From WVZL01 sp041862375 (GTDB lineage Bacteria; Acidobacteriota; Aminicenantia; Aminicenantales; Aminicenantaceae): a DNA stretch of 44,914 bases. Where the stretch lies: contig JBGVTE010000030.1 in NCBI GenBank assembly GCA_041862375.1, positions 1 to 44,914 on the forward strand, in the 5' to 3' direction. Below, one piece after another: positions 1 to 8,974 of this stretch. Position 1 is the stretch's first letter. Every line of letters starts with the position of its first letter. The translations under genes and the position numbers were made by a program. Below the pieces are notes generated by a model. The model was not told the DNA's origin and did no database searches. It was given only the letters and a program-made list of their open reading frames with translations.

Positions 1-97
1 ATTGCGAGCGATCGAAGAGAGCGTGGCAATCTCATTGAAAACAAATAGATTAATGCCCTTCCTTAAGAGATTGCTTCATCGCTTCGCTCTTCGCAAT
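1..97. repeat. Imperfect inverted repeat (REP/MITE-like)
   Basis: The left arm (1-33) starts ATTGCGAGCG and ends GGCAATCTC. The right arm (67-97) starts GAGATTGCTT and ends TCTTCGCAAT, and is the approximate reverse complement of the left. About 33 A+T-rich bases separate them. Short inverted repeats of the form ATTGCGAG...CAATCTC/GAGATTGC...TCGCAAT are widespread in intergenic DNA of many bacteria. No transposase is visible, and the element may extend left of the window. Confidence 0.6.
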
Positions 98-155
98 GAC
101 AAGGCATCCCGTCACTTTGGGACAAAGTCTAAAAATTATTTATGTGAGGTAAAAC

Positions 156-1694
156 ATGAATTTTAAAAATTATTTTGTCGAGGATATTCCTCGCCGAAAA
201 TTCCTCCAGATGAGCCTTAAAGGAGGAATTGCGCTTGCAGCAACGCCTTCTCTCATGACGCAGCTTTTGTCTTTCGAAGGCAAAAAAGCCAAAAGCGCAA
301 AGCTGACACTAGACCCTCAAGTTCTTAACAGAACTATCGGAAAAGCTCTGGAAAAAGGCGGAGAATTTGCAGAAGTCTACGTAGAAAACAGAATCTCCCG
401 GAGAATCCTGATGGAAGAATCAAAGTTCAGGAGCGCAGTTTTCAGCATAAGTCAGGGAGCAGGTGTTCGGATTCTGTCGGGTGATAAGACTGGGTATGCA
501 TACACGGATGATATAACTGAAGAGAAACTCATAAGAGCTGCTGAAGTTGCTTCCTATATTGCTCGAGGCACAAAAGCTGCAGGACCTATGGATATTCACA
601 AGGCAAAGAGAAAATCATTTTTCACAATTAAGCTTCCTCTTGAAGCAGTGGCTGATGAAAAGCGCCTCGAAGTAATAAAGCGAGCAAACCAGGCTGCCCT
701 TGATTATGACAAGAGGATAAAGATGGCCATTATCAGCTATTATGACGAAACCAGAGGAAGAACAATTGCCAACAGTGAAGGCCTCCTTTTAAATGATGAA
801 CTGCCGTTGCTGTTCTTTATTGTTCAGACTTTAGGCGTTGGCGAAAACACCCGGCATATGGGACGAGAGAGGCTGAGCCGTCACTCTGGGTTTGAGATGT
901 TTGATGAAGTAACTCCTGAGCAAGTGGCACGAACTTGTGCTCGCGAATCTATTGCCATGCTCGAAGCCAAAGATGCTCCAGCAGGAAAGATGGATGTTGT
1001 CATGCAGAACGGATGGGGAGGTGTTCTTGTACACGAAGCTGTAGGTCATCCGCTTGAAGCAGACAATATTGCAAAGAAGATAGGTGCCTTTACCGGAAAG
1101 TTAGGGAAGAAAGTTGCCAGTGATGTTTTTACCATGGTAGATGACGGAACACTCCCCAATTTTAGAGGAACAACAAACTTTGATGATGAAGGTACCCAGA
1201 TGAAGGGGAATGTATTGATAAAAGATGGAGTTCTTGTGAAATACATGAGTGATATTCTCTCTGCAAAGCAACTCGACATGGAACGAACTGGAAATGGCAG
1301 GCGCGAGAGTTTCCGCTACATTCCTATCCCCCGAATGACAAATACGTTTATCGAAAAAGGGAAAGATAAACCAGAAGATATTCTTGCCTTAACTAAAAGC
1401 GGCTTGTATGTGCAGAGCTTAAGTGGAGGAAGTGTTAACCCTGTAACCGGCATGTTTAATTTCACCTGCCGGGAAGCTTATTTGATTGAAAATGGAAAGA
1501 AAACGACTCCTGTGAAAGGAGCAACTCTGATTGGAAGCTGCATGGATGTTATCTCTAACATTGATGCTGTTGGAAATGACCTTGCTTTTGGACCTGGCAT
1601 ATGTGGTAAGGGCCAGGCTGCTGAAGTCTCGGTAGGCCAGCCTACCGTAAGGATTCGCGGCATAAATGTTGGCGGAACAAGAGCAAGAAGATGA
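156..1694 (+). CDS. tldD: TldD-family metalloprotease with Tat signal
   Basis: This 512-residue protein is the TldD half of the TldD/TldE protease, which degrades unfolded peptides and matures peptide natural products in other bacteria. The zinc motif HEAVGH is at residues 293-298 (H293, E294, H298), as in characterised TldD. The C-terminal half has the expected glycine-rich repeats, including SGGSVNPVTGMF. The N-terminus carries a twin-arginine motif (RRKFLQ, residues 13-18) followed by a hydrophobic Gly/Ala stretch, so the protein is probably exported. E. coli TldD is cytoplasmic, so this is unusual. The start is an ATG 5 bases after GAGGT. The partner gene tldE starts 16 bases downstream. 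Family assignment is secure; export is inferred from the signal alone. Confidence 0.94.
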   Translation: MNFKNYFVEDIPRRKFLQMSLKGGIALAATPSLMTQLLSFEGKKAKSAKLTLDPQVLNRTIGKALEKGGEFAEVYVENRISRRILMEESKFRSAVFSISQGAGVRILSGDKTGYAYTDDITEEKLIRAAEVASYIARGTKAAGPMDIHKAKRKSFFTIKLPLEAVADEKRLEVIKRANQAALDYDKRIKMAIISYYDETRGRTIANSEGLLLNDELPLLFFIVQTLGVGENTRHMGRERLSRHSGFEMFDEVTPEQVARTCARESIAMLEAKDAPAGKMDVVMQNGWGGVLVHEAVGHPLEADNIAKKIGAFTGKLGKKVASDVFTMVDDGTLPNFRGTTNFDDEGTQMKGNVLIKDGVLVKYMSDILSAKQLDMERTGNGRRESFRYIPIPRMTNTFIEKGKDKPEDILALTKSGLYVQSLSGGSVNPVTGMFNFTCREAYLIENGKKTTPVKGATLIGSCMDVISNIDAVGNDLAFGPGICGKGQAAEVSVGQPTVRIRGINVGGTRARR

Positions 1695-1710
1695 AAGAAA
1701 GGAGATAACC

Positions 1711-3045
1711 ATGGATTATAAAGGATTATCAGAACAACTCGTTAAAAAATGCTTAAAGCGAGGAGCGGATGCGGCTGAAGTCTACATAGAAAATGGCCGC
1801 AATCTCAATATTACAGTCCGAAACGGCGAAATCGAGACAATCCAGGAATCTGCTGCCCATGGGGTTGGTTTCAGAGTATTTTTAAAAGGAAAAATGGCTT
1901 TTTCGAGCTGCAATGATTTCAAAGATGAAGCTCTGGAGGATGCAATTTCAAGATCGGTTGAATTTGCGAAAAACACTACTCCTGATAAGAACAATGTTCT
2001 TCCAGACGATAAAGGGATAGTCAAAGTTGAAGAACTTTATGATCCCCAAATAAGTAAAATTCCTATGGATAAGAAAATCGAACTTATCAAGAAGACTGAA
2101 AAACTCGCCATGAAAGACTCTCGAATAACTAAAAGTGCTGGAGCACGATACGGAGAAGGGGAAGAAGAGATTTTTATTGCAAATTCAAATAGCCTTCTGA
2201 AGAGTTATAAAATCTCTGGCTGTTCCTTTGGCGTTTCAGTTGTTGCTGAAAAAGATGACCAAAAATCCTCTGGAGGAGAGTTTTGCTCAAGACGGTTTTT
2301 TGCGGATTTAAAAACACCAGATGAAGTCGCAGAAAAGGCTGCCAAGGAAGCACATGAGATGCTCGATCCAAAAATGGTTAAAACTCAAAGAGCTTCTGTC
2401 ATTTTTGACCTTGATGTAGCCAGAGCTCTCTTGGGTGGTATTTTGGGTGCTATAAACGGCGAGCGTGTGCTCCAAGGAGCAAGTTTCCTGGCAAAAAAAT
2501 TAGGTCAGAAAATAGGCTCAGAGCTGTTGACTGTCATTGACGATGGCACGAGGCCAAAAGGAATGGGAAGTGCTCCATTTGATGGGGAAGGAGTTCCAAC
2601 TCAGAAGAGAATTATCATCGATAAGGGTGTACTGAAAGGCTTTATGTACAACACTATTGTTGCCAAAAGAGCAGGAGTTAGAAGCACAGGGAATGCCTCT
2701 CGGGGAGGATTTACAAGCCTGCCTGGTATAGGGCCTCATAATTTCTATATGGCAGCCGGAGAGAGTACTCCCGAAGAAATCATCAAAACGACAGAAAAAG
2801 GTCTCTTGCTTAAAGGTGTCACTGGTTATGGGATAAATCCGGTGAATGGTAATTTTAGCGGAGGAGCATCTGGCTTCTGGATTGAGAACGGCACGATTGC
2901 CTTTCCGGTTAAAGGACTAACCATAGGTGGAACAGCGGATGAAATGTTTAACAGCATAGATATGGTAGGTAACGATCTTGACTTGAACAGAACCTTCACT
3001 TCACCCACATTCCGGATTAAAATGATGCAGATAGGTGGAGAATAA
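1711..3045 (+). CDS. tldE: TldE/PmbA-family protein, partner of TldD
   Basis: This 444-residue protein is of the TldE (PmbA) type, the non-catalytic partner that forms a heterodimer with TldD. It shares the TldD fold (VIDDGTRPKGMGSAPFDGEG near the middle, then NPVNGNFSGGASGFWIENG) but lacks HExxxH, as expected. The start was placed at ATG 1711 because AAAGGAGAT lies 6-7 bases upstream; an earlier in-frame ATG at 1666 lies inside tldD. No signal peptide is visible, although the TldD partner has a Tat signal. The pair could be co-exported, or TldE could remain in the cytoplasm. Confidence 0.92.
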   Translation: MDYKGLSEQLVKKCLKRGADAAEVYIENGRNLNITVRNGEIETIQESAAHGVGFRVFLKGKMAFSSCNDFKDEALEDAISRSVEFAKNTTPDKNNVLPDDKGIVKVEELYDPQISKIPMDKKIELIKKTEKLAMKDSRITKSAGARYGEGEEEIFIANSNSLLKSYKISGCSFGVSVVAEKDDQKSSGGEFCSRRFFADLKTPDEVAEKAAKEAHEMLDPKMVKTQRASVIFDLDVARALLGGILGAINGERVLQGASFLAKKLGQKIGSELLTVIDDGTRPKGMGSAPFDGEGVPTQKRIIIDKGVLKGFMYNTIVAKRAGVRSTGNASRGGFTSLPGIGPHNFYMAAGESTPEEIIKTTEKGLLLKGVTGYGINPVNGNFSGGASGFWIENGTIAFPVKGLTIGGTADEMFNSIDMVGNDLDLNRTFTSPTFRIKMMQIGGE

Positions 3046-3153
3046 GTAATTAGCAGATAAATACTGTATTTAATTTCAAAATCTCATCCTGAAGTAGAGT
3101 AAGAGTTTTAGAGCTTGAAATAACGAGGCTATAAAGACTGTAACCTTGTATTT

Positions 3154-3180
3154 TTGACATCCAAAAAAATCGATTTTAAT
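3154..3180 (+). promoter_or_regulatory. Possible sigma-70-like promoter
   Basis: TTGACA (3154-3159) and TTTAAT (3175-3180) are separated by 15 bases, ahead of the 3206 gene and its ribosome-binding site. The spacing is shorter than ideal, so support is modest. Confidence 0.3.
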
Positions 3181-3205
3181 TGACAAAAATAGCAAGGAGG
3201 TATTA

Positions 3206-6200
3206 ATGAAACGACTATTATTTTTATCACTTATTGTGCTTTTCTGTTTGTCAATTCTTTTTTACGGTGAAATTTCTCTTTTTGCTCAGGTTGACTTAAA
3301 GAAGTTTTCCGGGATGAAAGCTCGGAGTATTGGACCTGCTGGAATGAGTGGCCGCATTGGAGCTATCGAAGCTGTAATTTCAGACCCACATATTATCTAT
3401 GTGGGTGCTGCAACCGGCGGTCTGTGGAAATCAACGAGCGGTGGAACTACCTGGAAACCGATTTTTGATGATCAGCCAGTATCCAGTATTGGAGCAATTG
3501 CCATCTACCAGCCTAATCCATCTATTGTCTGGGTAGGCACAGGAGAAGGGAATCCGAGAAACAGTATGGGAGTCGGCTATGGTATTTTTAAAAGTATCGA
3601 CAGCGGAGAAACATGGAAAAATCTCGGGCTAGAAAAAACCGAGAGAATCCACCGTATAGTACTTGACCCGAATGATCATGATGTTGCTTATGTCGCAGCT
3701 TTAGGTACTGCCTGGGGAGAAAATCCTGAAAGAGGTGTGTTCAAAACGACAGACGGAGGAAAAACCTGGGAAAAGATTCTTTTCGTCAATGAGAAAGTTG
3801 GATGTGCTGACCTGGTTATGGATCCAAGCAATCCTAATAAGCTTTTTGCTGCGATGTGGGAGTACCGGCGCTGGCCCTGGTTCTTTAAATCCGGTGGCCC
3901 TGGAAGTGGGCTTTATGTGACCTATGATGGAGGAGAGAACTGGGAAAAAATAACTAATGAAGATGGCCTTCCAGAAGGAGATTTGGGTCGTATTGGAATT
4001 GGCATTTCCCGCAGCAATCCCGATGTTGTCTATGCCTTAGTTGAAGCCAAAAAGAGTGCTCTGTGTAAGTCGGAAGATGGTGGTCGTACATGGGGAATCA
4101 TAAACAACTCCCAGAATATTAATCCCAGGCCATTCTATTACTGCGATATTCGTGTCGACCCGGATAATGAAAACCGCATCTACAGTCTTCATTCAAGACT
4201 TGTTGTCAGTGATGATGGTGGGAAAACTTTCAGAATGATAGCTAACAGAGTTCATTCAGATCATCATGCACTCTGGATCAATCCCGAAGACGGCGGCTGC
4301 TTAATCGACGGAAATGACGGCGGTGTGGCGATAAGCCGTGACCGAGGTGAAACCTGGCGTATAGTTGACAACCTTCCTCTAGGTCAGTTTTATCACATTA
4401 ATGTTGATATGAATATACCCTACAATATTTATGGGGGTATGCAGGATAATGGTTCCTGGCGAGGGCCGAGCAGTATTTGGGAAAATGGCGGCATCCGCAA
4501 TTATCACTGGAATGAAGTGGGCTTTGGCGATGGATTCGCTGCTTTAATCGACCCGACTGATCCTGATATCGGTTACGCTATGTCTCAGGGTGGCAATTTG
4601 ATGCGTTTCAATTTGAAAACAGGCGAACGAAAATCTATCCAGCCCGATGCTCCTGATGGAATCAAGTTGCGTTTCAATTGGAATGCAGGTATTGCTATCA
4701 ATCCTCATGACCCAAAAATTCTTTATTATGGCAGTCAATTTCTCCATAAAAGCACTGACCGCGGAAACTCATGGGAAATTATAAGTCCTGATTTAACAAC
4801 AAATGATCCCCAAAAACAAAAACAAGCAGAAAGTGGAGGTCTGAGCTTAGACGTTACAAGTGCCGAAAATCATACAACTATCTTGACCATTGCGCCGAGC
4901 CCTGTACAACAAGGAGTAATCTGGGTGGGAACTGACGATGGCAACGTCCAGGTAACTAGAGATGGTGGGAAGACCTGGAAGAATGTTGTGGAAAATATAA
5001 AGAATCTCCCTGCCAGTTCATGGTGTCCTCACATTGAAGCATCCAAGTTTGAAGCGGGAACTGCCTTTGCTGTCTTTGACGAACATCGTCGCAGCAACTG
5101 GACAACGTACATTTATAAAACCGAGGATTTAGGAAAAACTTGGAAGAGTCTTGCTGGAAATGACTCGACCAAGGATTCTGAGCACGGAGTATGGGGATTT
5201 GCGCACGTAATAGAGCAGGATCCTGTAAACAAAGATTTACTCTACCTTGGAACAGAATTCGGCTTGTACATTAGTTTTGATGGTGGGAAAAGCTGGGAAA
5301 AGTGGACACACGGTATTCCTACTGTTCCTGTACGGGCGTTAATTGTTCATCCCCGTGATCACGACCTGGTAATCGGAACACATGGTCGTGCAGCCATCAT
5401 TCTAGATGATATAAGGCCTCTTCGTACAGTAAACAAAGAAATTTTAGAGAAGCCACTCCACCTTTTTGAAATTCCCCAAACTTACATCCATCACATAAAA
5501 CAAGTCGATGGCTATCACTTTTCAGCAGATGGAATATTCATGGGTGAAAACAGGCCTTATGGTGCACTTATATCCTATGTCTGCAATCCTCCAGAAAAGA
5601 AAGTAAAACCTAAAGCAGAAGAAAAAGAGGAACTGGGAACAAAAAGACCTGTGATGGCAAGAGGTATGACAACAGAAAGAGAAGGCTCCATAGAAGGGAA
5701 AAAAGAAGAAACCGTAAAGATTGAAATACTTGATGACTCAGGGAAAATAATACGGAAAACAGAAGGTCCGAGAAAAAAGGGTGTCAACCGTTTTGTCTGG
5801 AATTTGCGCATGGATGGTTTTCGCTTTCCTAGACTTGGAGAGCAAATGAGGAGATTCACACCTTCTGGGCCTCAAGTTCTGCCTGGTATTTACACTGTAA
5901 AAATTTCGATGGAAACCCACAAGGCAACTCAAAAGATCGAAGTAAAACCTGATCCCCGTGAGCGCATTACGATACAGGAGCGTCAGGAAAAATTCGATAC
6001 AATCATGAATTATGGTCAAAAGATAGAAATTCTTGCAGAAGCTGTTGACCGCATTCAAAACACAACCAAAGCCATTGACAGAATTCTAGGGCAGATTAGA
6101 AACCAAAAAGACAAAACTGCTAAAGAATTTCTGGTTGAAGGCCAGAATCTGAAAAAGACTCTGAACAATTTCTTAAAGAAGCTTCTTGGTGACCGGGAAG

Positions 6201-6469
6201 TCCAAGGAATACCTGATCGAAGTACGACCATTTTGTGGAAAGCAACATCCTCTCTCAGAGGATTAGGTTCATCCTTTGATGCTCCTACTCCTTCAGAAAT
6301 GATAAAAATCAAACAAGCGGAAAAAGTATTAGAAGAAGCGCTCAATGAATTCAACAAAATATTTTCCGAGGAAGTAGCTGCATTCAAAGAAAAATATAAA
6401 GCTGCAAACATAGAATTTTTCCCTGAAAAAGAACCACTTGATATAAACTGGAAGCCAAAAAAGAAATAG
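3206..6469 (+). CDS. Secreted BNR-repeat (VPS10/sortilin-like propeller) protein
   Basis: This 1087-residue protein begins with a signal peptide (hydrophobic residues 3-28, ending near LFAQ). About eleven BNR/Asp-box repeats of the form S/T-x-D-x-G-x-T/S-W follow up to about residue 720 (examples: STSGGTTW, SIDSGETW, TTDGGKTW, SFDGGKSW), which predicts one or two beta-propellers. After residue 780 there is a charged linker, a beta-rich segment and a helical C-terminus. This family is often annotated as sialidase-like or VPS10-domain protein, but no catalytic site can be assigned from sequence. It probably acts outside the cytoplasm in binding or in peptide/glycan processing. AAGGAGG upstream supports the start. 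A close paralogue lies at 8975-12106 with the same opening motif (IGPA-M-GR). Confidence 0.85.
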   Translation: MKRLLFLSLIVLFCLSILFYGEISLFAQVDLKKFSGMKARSIGPAGMSGRIGAIEAVISDPHIIYVGAATGGLWKSTSGGTTWKPIFDDQPVSSIGAIAIYQPNPSIVWVGTGEGNPRNSMGVGYGIFKSIDSGETWKNLGLEKTERIHRIVLDPNDHDVAYVAALGTAWGENPERGVFKTTDGGKTWEKILFVNEKVGCADLVMDPSNPNKLFAAMWEYRRWPWFFKSGGPGSGLYVTYDGGENWEKITNEDGLPEGDLGRIGIGISRSNPDVVYALVEAKKSALCKSEDGGRTWGIINNSQNINPRPFYYCDIRVDPDNENRIYSLHSRLVVSDDGGKTFRMIANRVHSDHHALWINPEDGGCLIDGNDGGVAISRDRGETWRIVDNLPLGQFYHINVDMNIPYNIYGGMQDNGSWRGPSSIWENGGIRNYHWNEVGFGDGFAALIDPTDPDIGYAMSQGGNLMRFNLKTGERKSIQPDAPDGIKLRFNWNAGIAINPHDPKILYYGSQFLHKSTDRGNSWEIISPDLTTNDPQKQKQAESGGLSLDVTSAENHTTILTIAPSPVQQGVIWVGTDDGNVQVTRDGGKTWKNVVENIKNLPASSWCPHIEASKFEAGTAFAVFDEHRRSNWTTYIYKTEDLGKTWKSLAGNDSTKDSEHGVWGFAHVIEQDPVNKDLLYLGTEFGLYISFDGGKSWEKWTHGIPTVPVRALIVHPRDHDLVIGTHGRAAIILDDIRPLRTVNKEILEKPLHLFEIPQTYIHHIKQVDGYHFSADGIFMGENRPYGALISYVCNPPEKKVKPKAEEKEELGTKRPVMARGMTTEREGSIEGKKEETVKIEILDDSGKIIRKTEGPRKKGVNRFVWNLRMDGFRFPRLGEQMRRFTPSGPQVLPGIYTVKISMETHKATQKIEVKPDPRERITIQERQEKFDTIMNYGQKIEILAEAVDRIQNTTKAIDRILGQIRNQKDKTAKEFLVEGQNLKKTLNNFLKKLLGDREVQGIPDRSTTILWKATSSLRGLGSSFDAPTPSEMIKIKQAEKVLEEALNEFNKIFSEEVAAFKEKYKAANIEFFPEKEPLDINWKPKKK

Positions 6470-6588
6470 CCCGAGTTGTTTCTCAACAGAGAAAAATACA
6501 TTCATTAGTTCAGGTTTGACCTCAATTTTTTCAGGTGATATAAGCTGTTTAACTGAGAAGGATTAAATATTCAAATAAAACACTTAGA

Positions 6589-7437
6589 ATGATGGATCTC
6601 GCCAAAGGAGTAAATTTTCCTCTGTTATGTAAAATTAAGTACTGCCTTTATTCAATCTCTCATCCCACGCTGAAAATAATGTTCATCATTTTTATCCTTT
6701 TTTTCCTCAATGTCTTTCAGAATTGTGAGTCAACATACCAGCCAGCAGAACCGGAAAGAAAAGACCAGCACGTGATTTTACTCCATGGTCTTGCAAGGAC
6801 GAACCATTCGATGAAAAAGATAGAAAATAGTCTGCTCAAACAAGGTTATGGAGTTATCAATGTGGATTACCCTTCTACTAAGTATCCGATAGAAATTCTT
6901 TCAGATAAAATGCTTAATGACGTTATAGAAAAACACTTTAAAACATCCTCGTCAAAGATACATTTTGTATCCCATTCATTGGGAGGCATTGTTATCCGTT
7001 ACTATTTAAAACATCATGAGCTTTCCAATCTCGGGCGTATAGTAATGATAAGTCCTCCAAACCAGGGGAGCGAGTTAGTAGATTATTTTAAAGATACTTT
7101 TTTATTCAAAATGTTTGTTGGCCCTGGTGCCCTGCAATTGGGTACAGAAAATAGCGGCCTATTGCTAAACTTGGGTCCTGTCGATTTTGAGCTTGGTGTT
7201 ATAGCTGGCAGCAAGAGCATTAGTCCCCTATACTCCATGATGCTTCCTGGTCCAGATGATGGTGTAATTTCAGTCGAGAGGACAAAGGTTGCTGGAATGA
7301 CAGATTTTCTGGTCTTGCCATACAGCCATCCATTTATAGTTAAAAGTGATGAAGTAATAGAGCAGGTAATATATTTTCTTGAGCATGGAAGATTCGAACA
7401 CAAATCTTCTGATAAGGGTAAAACAGATTTAAAATGA
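6589..7437 (+). CDS. Membrane-anchored alpha/beta-hydrolase (lipase/PGAP1-like)
   Basis: The protein is 282 residues. A hydrophobic segment (about residues 29-45, MFIIFILFFLNVF) suggests a signal anchor. The alpha/beta-hydrolase core follows: the oxyanion-hole motif HGL (66-68) and the nucleophile elbow SHSLGG with Ser130. The motif has Ser in place of the first Gly of GxSxG. The fold resembles bacterial lipases and PGAP1-like esterases, so an acyl ester is the likely substrate. The start is uncertain: an AGAAGGA lies too far upstream of ATG 6589 and a second ATG is at 6679. It sits between the two BNR genes and ahead of an acyltransferase, which suggests a lipid or envelope role. Confidence 0.75.
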   Translation: MMDLAKGVNFPLLCKIKYCLYSISHPTLKIMFIIFILFFLNVFQNCESTYQPAEPERKDQHVILLHGLARTNHSMKKIENSLLKQGYGVINVDYPSTKYPIEILSDKMLNDVIEKHFKTSSSKIHFVSHSLGGIVIRYYLKHHELSNLGRIVMISPPNQGSELVDYFKDTFLFKMFVGPGALQLGTENSGLLLNLGPVDFELGVIAGSKSISPLYSMMLPGPDDGVISVERTKVAGMTDFLVLPYSHPFIVKSDEVIEQVIYFLEHGRFEHKSSDKGKTDLK

Positions 7438-7524
7438 AAGCCTTAAGAAATACAAGAACCGTCTCTGCAGGTCTAAATGGCAAAAGCTACTCTGTGATCA
7501 CACTGTGGTCTCAAAGAAAACGCC

Positions 7525-8931
7525 ATGAGTGAAACAATAATACTTCCGTTATGGATAGTATTTATTATATGCATACTAGCTGCCTGGGCAGTCTTTAGCC
7601 TTGTGTTATTGCCTTTGTTCCGGTGGATCGTTAAGAGACGAATAAACCGTGTCATTAAAGAGGTAAATGACAGGCTCGACCTTCAGCTTCCTTCTTTTAA
7701 ACTAACAAAACGCGATGTGCTTGTTGATCGACTTTTGTACGATGACGAGGTACAAAGAGCCGTGGAAGAACATTGTCGAGACCAGGGCGTATCTAATGAT
7801 GCGGCTATGCAAAAGGTTAAGCGCTATTCTGAAGAAATTCTTCCTTCCTTCAATGCCTACATCTACTTCCGGCTTGGAAACTTGATTGGCAGGTTTTTTG
7901 TGAGGCTACTCTACAGATTTCGTCTTGGCTTTGCCGATGAAGAAGGTCTGGCAAAAATCAATCCACAATCAAGCGTTGTATTCATCATGAATCACCGCAG
8001 TAACATGGATTATATCCTCCTGGCCTACTTAGCAATACACAGAATAGCCTTGAGCTTTGCAGTAGGCGAATGGGCAAGAGTCTGGCCTCTGGAGCAGCTG
8101 ATCAGGGCGATGGGAGCATTTTTTGTAAGGCGTGGAACAGGAAATATCTTATATCGCCGTGTATTGGCAAGGTATGTGCAGATGGCGACTGATGGGGGAG
8201 TGGTACAAGCAATATTCCCAGAAGGCAAACTAAGCAAAGACGGAAGATTAGGAGATCCCAAAATTGGGCTGCTTGACTATCTGTTGCGTGGCTTTGACTC
8301 GAACAAAGGGCGCGATTTAGTTTTTATTCCTGTGGGAGTAAATTATGACCGAGTACTTGAAGACCGATCACAACTGTTGAGCATTAATCCCGATTCGAAA
8401 CAGAAATCTCGCCTTCGAATAATAAAGACAACATTAGCTTTTATCGTTCATAACATGTGGCTTATGGTACGCGGCAGATGGTATCGTTTTGGTTATGCAG
8501 TTGTAAATATCGGCACTCCAGTTTCTATGCGTGAATATGTAAAGAAGCACAATATTGATTTCCAAAGCCTAGAGAAGAAAGTTCGTGTTGAAAAGGTAAA
8601 GCTGCTGGCTCGTGATTTAATGCAAGCAGTTTGTAAAGTTATTCCTGTAGTGCCTGTTTCGCTGATTTCTTATGTTTTTATAGAGAATCTAGACAAAGCT
8701 TTATCAGAGCTAGAAATAAAAACTCGGGCTCAAAAATTGATAATTGAACTTGAGAAGCATGGAGCTTGTGTTTATATTCCTCGAGGCGACCAGGACTATA
8801 CTATTGAAGTCGGACTTCGTATGTTAAAATTGCGACATCTTGTGCATGGAGATGGTCATCTGTTTCGTGCTTCAATTGAAGAAATTAAAGTCTTAAAATA
8901 CTATGCCAACTCAATCAGTCACTTTCTATAA
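7525..8931 (+). CDS. PlsB-type glycerolipid acyltransferase
   Basis: The protein is 468 residues with an N-terminal membrane segment (about residues 7-31). The acyltransferase block I motif HRSNMD (H157, D162) is of the PlsB type. It is followed by GAFFVRR, by FPEGKLSKDGRL (block III-like) and by VFIPVGVNYDR (block IV-like). This order matches glycerol-3-phosphate acyltransferase (PlsB/GPAT). E. coli PlsB is much longer, about 800 residues, so this is a compact member. Family membership is clear; the exact acceptor (glycerol-3-phosphate or another lipid) is not. Confidence 0.85.
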   Translation: MSETIILPLWIVFIICILAAWAVFSLVLLPLFRWIVKRRINRVIKEVNDRLDLQLPSFKLTKRDVLVDRLLYDDEVQRAVEEHCRDQGVSNDAAMQKVKRYSEEILPSFNAYIYFRLGNLIGRFFVRLLYRFRLGFADEEGLAKINPQSSVVFIMNHRSNMDYILLAYLAIHRIALSFAVGEWARVWPLEQLIRAMGAFFVRRGTGNILYRRVLARYVQMATDGGVVQAIFPEGKLSKDGRLGDPKIGLLDYLLRGFDSNKGRDLVFIPVGVNYDRVLEDRSQLLSINPDSKQKSRLRIIKTTLAFIVHNMWLMVRGRWYRFGYAVVNIGTPVSMREYVKKHNIDFQSLEKKVRVEKVKLLARDLMQAVCKVIPVVPVSLISYVFIENLDKALSELEIKTRAQKLIIELEKHGACVYIPRGDQDYTIEVGLRMLKLRHLVHGDGHLFRASIEEIKVLKYYANSISHFL

Positions 8932-8974
8932 AACAAAATAAGATTATCATGATGAATTTTAGAGAGGAGGCACT

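Noticed and set aside
6055..6501. Antisense open frame of 148 codons opposite the first BNR gene's C-terminus
   Set aside because: It has low-complexity Phe/Ser/Leu-rich composition typical of a shadow of helical Lys/Glu-rich coding sequence.
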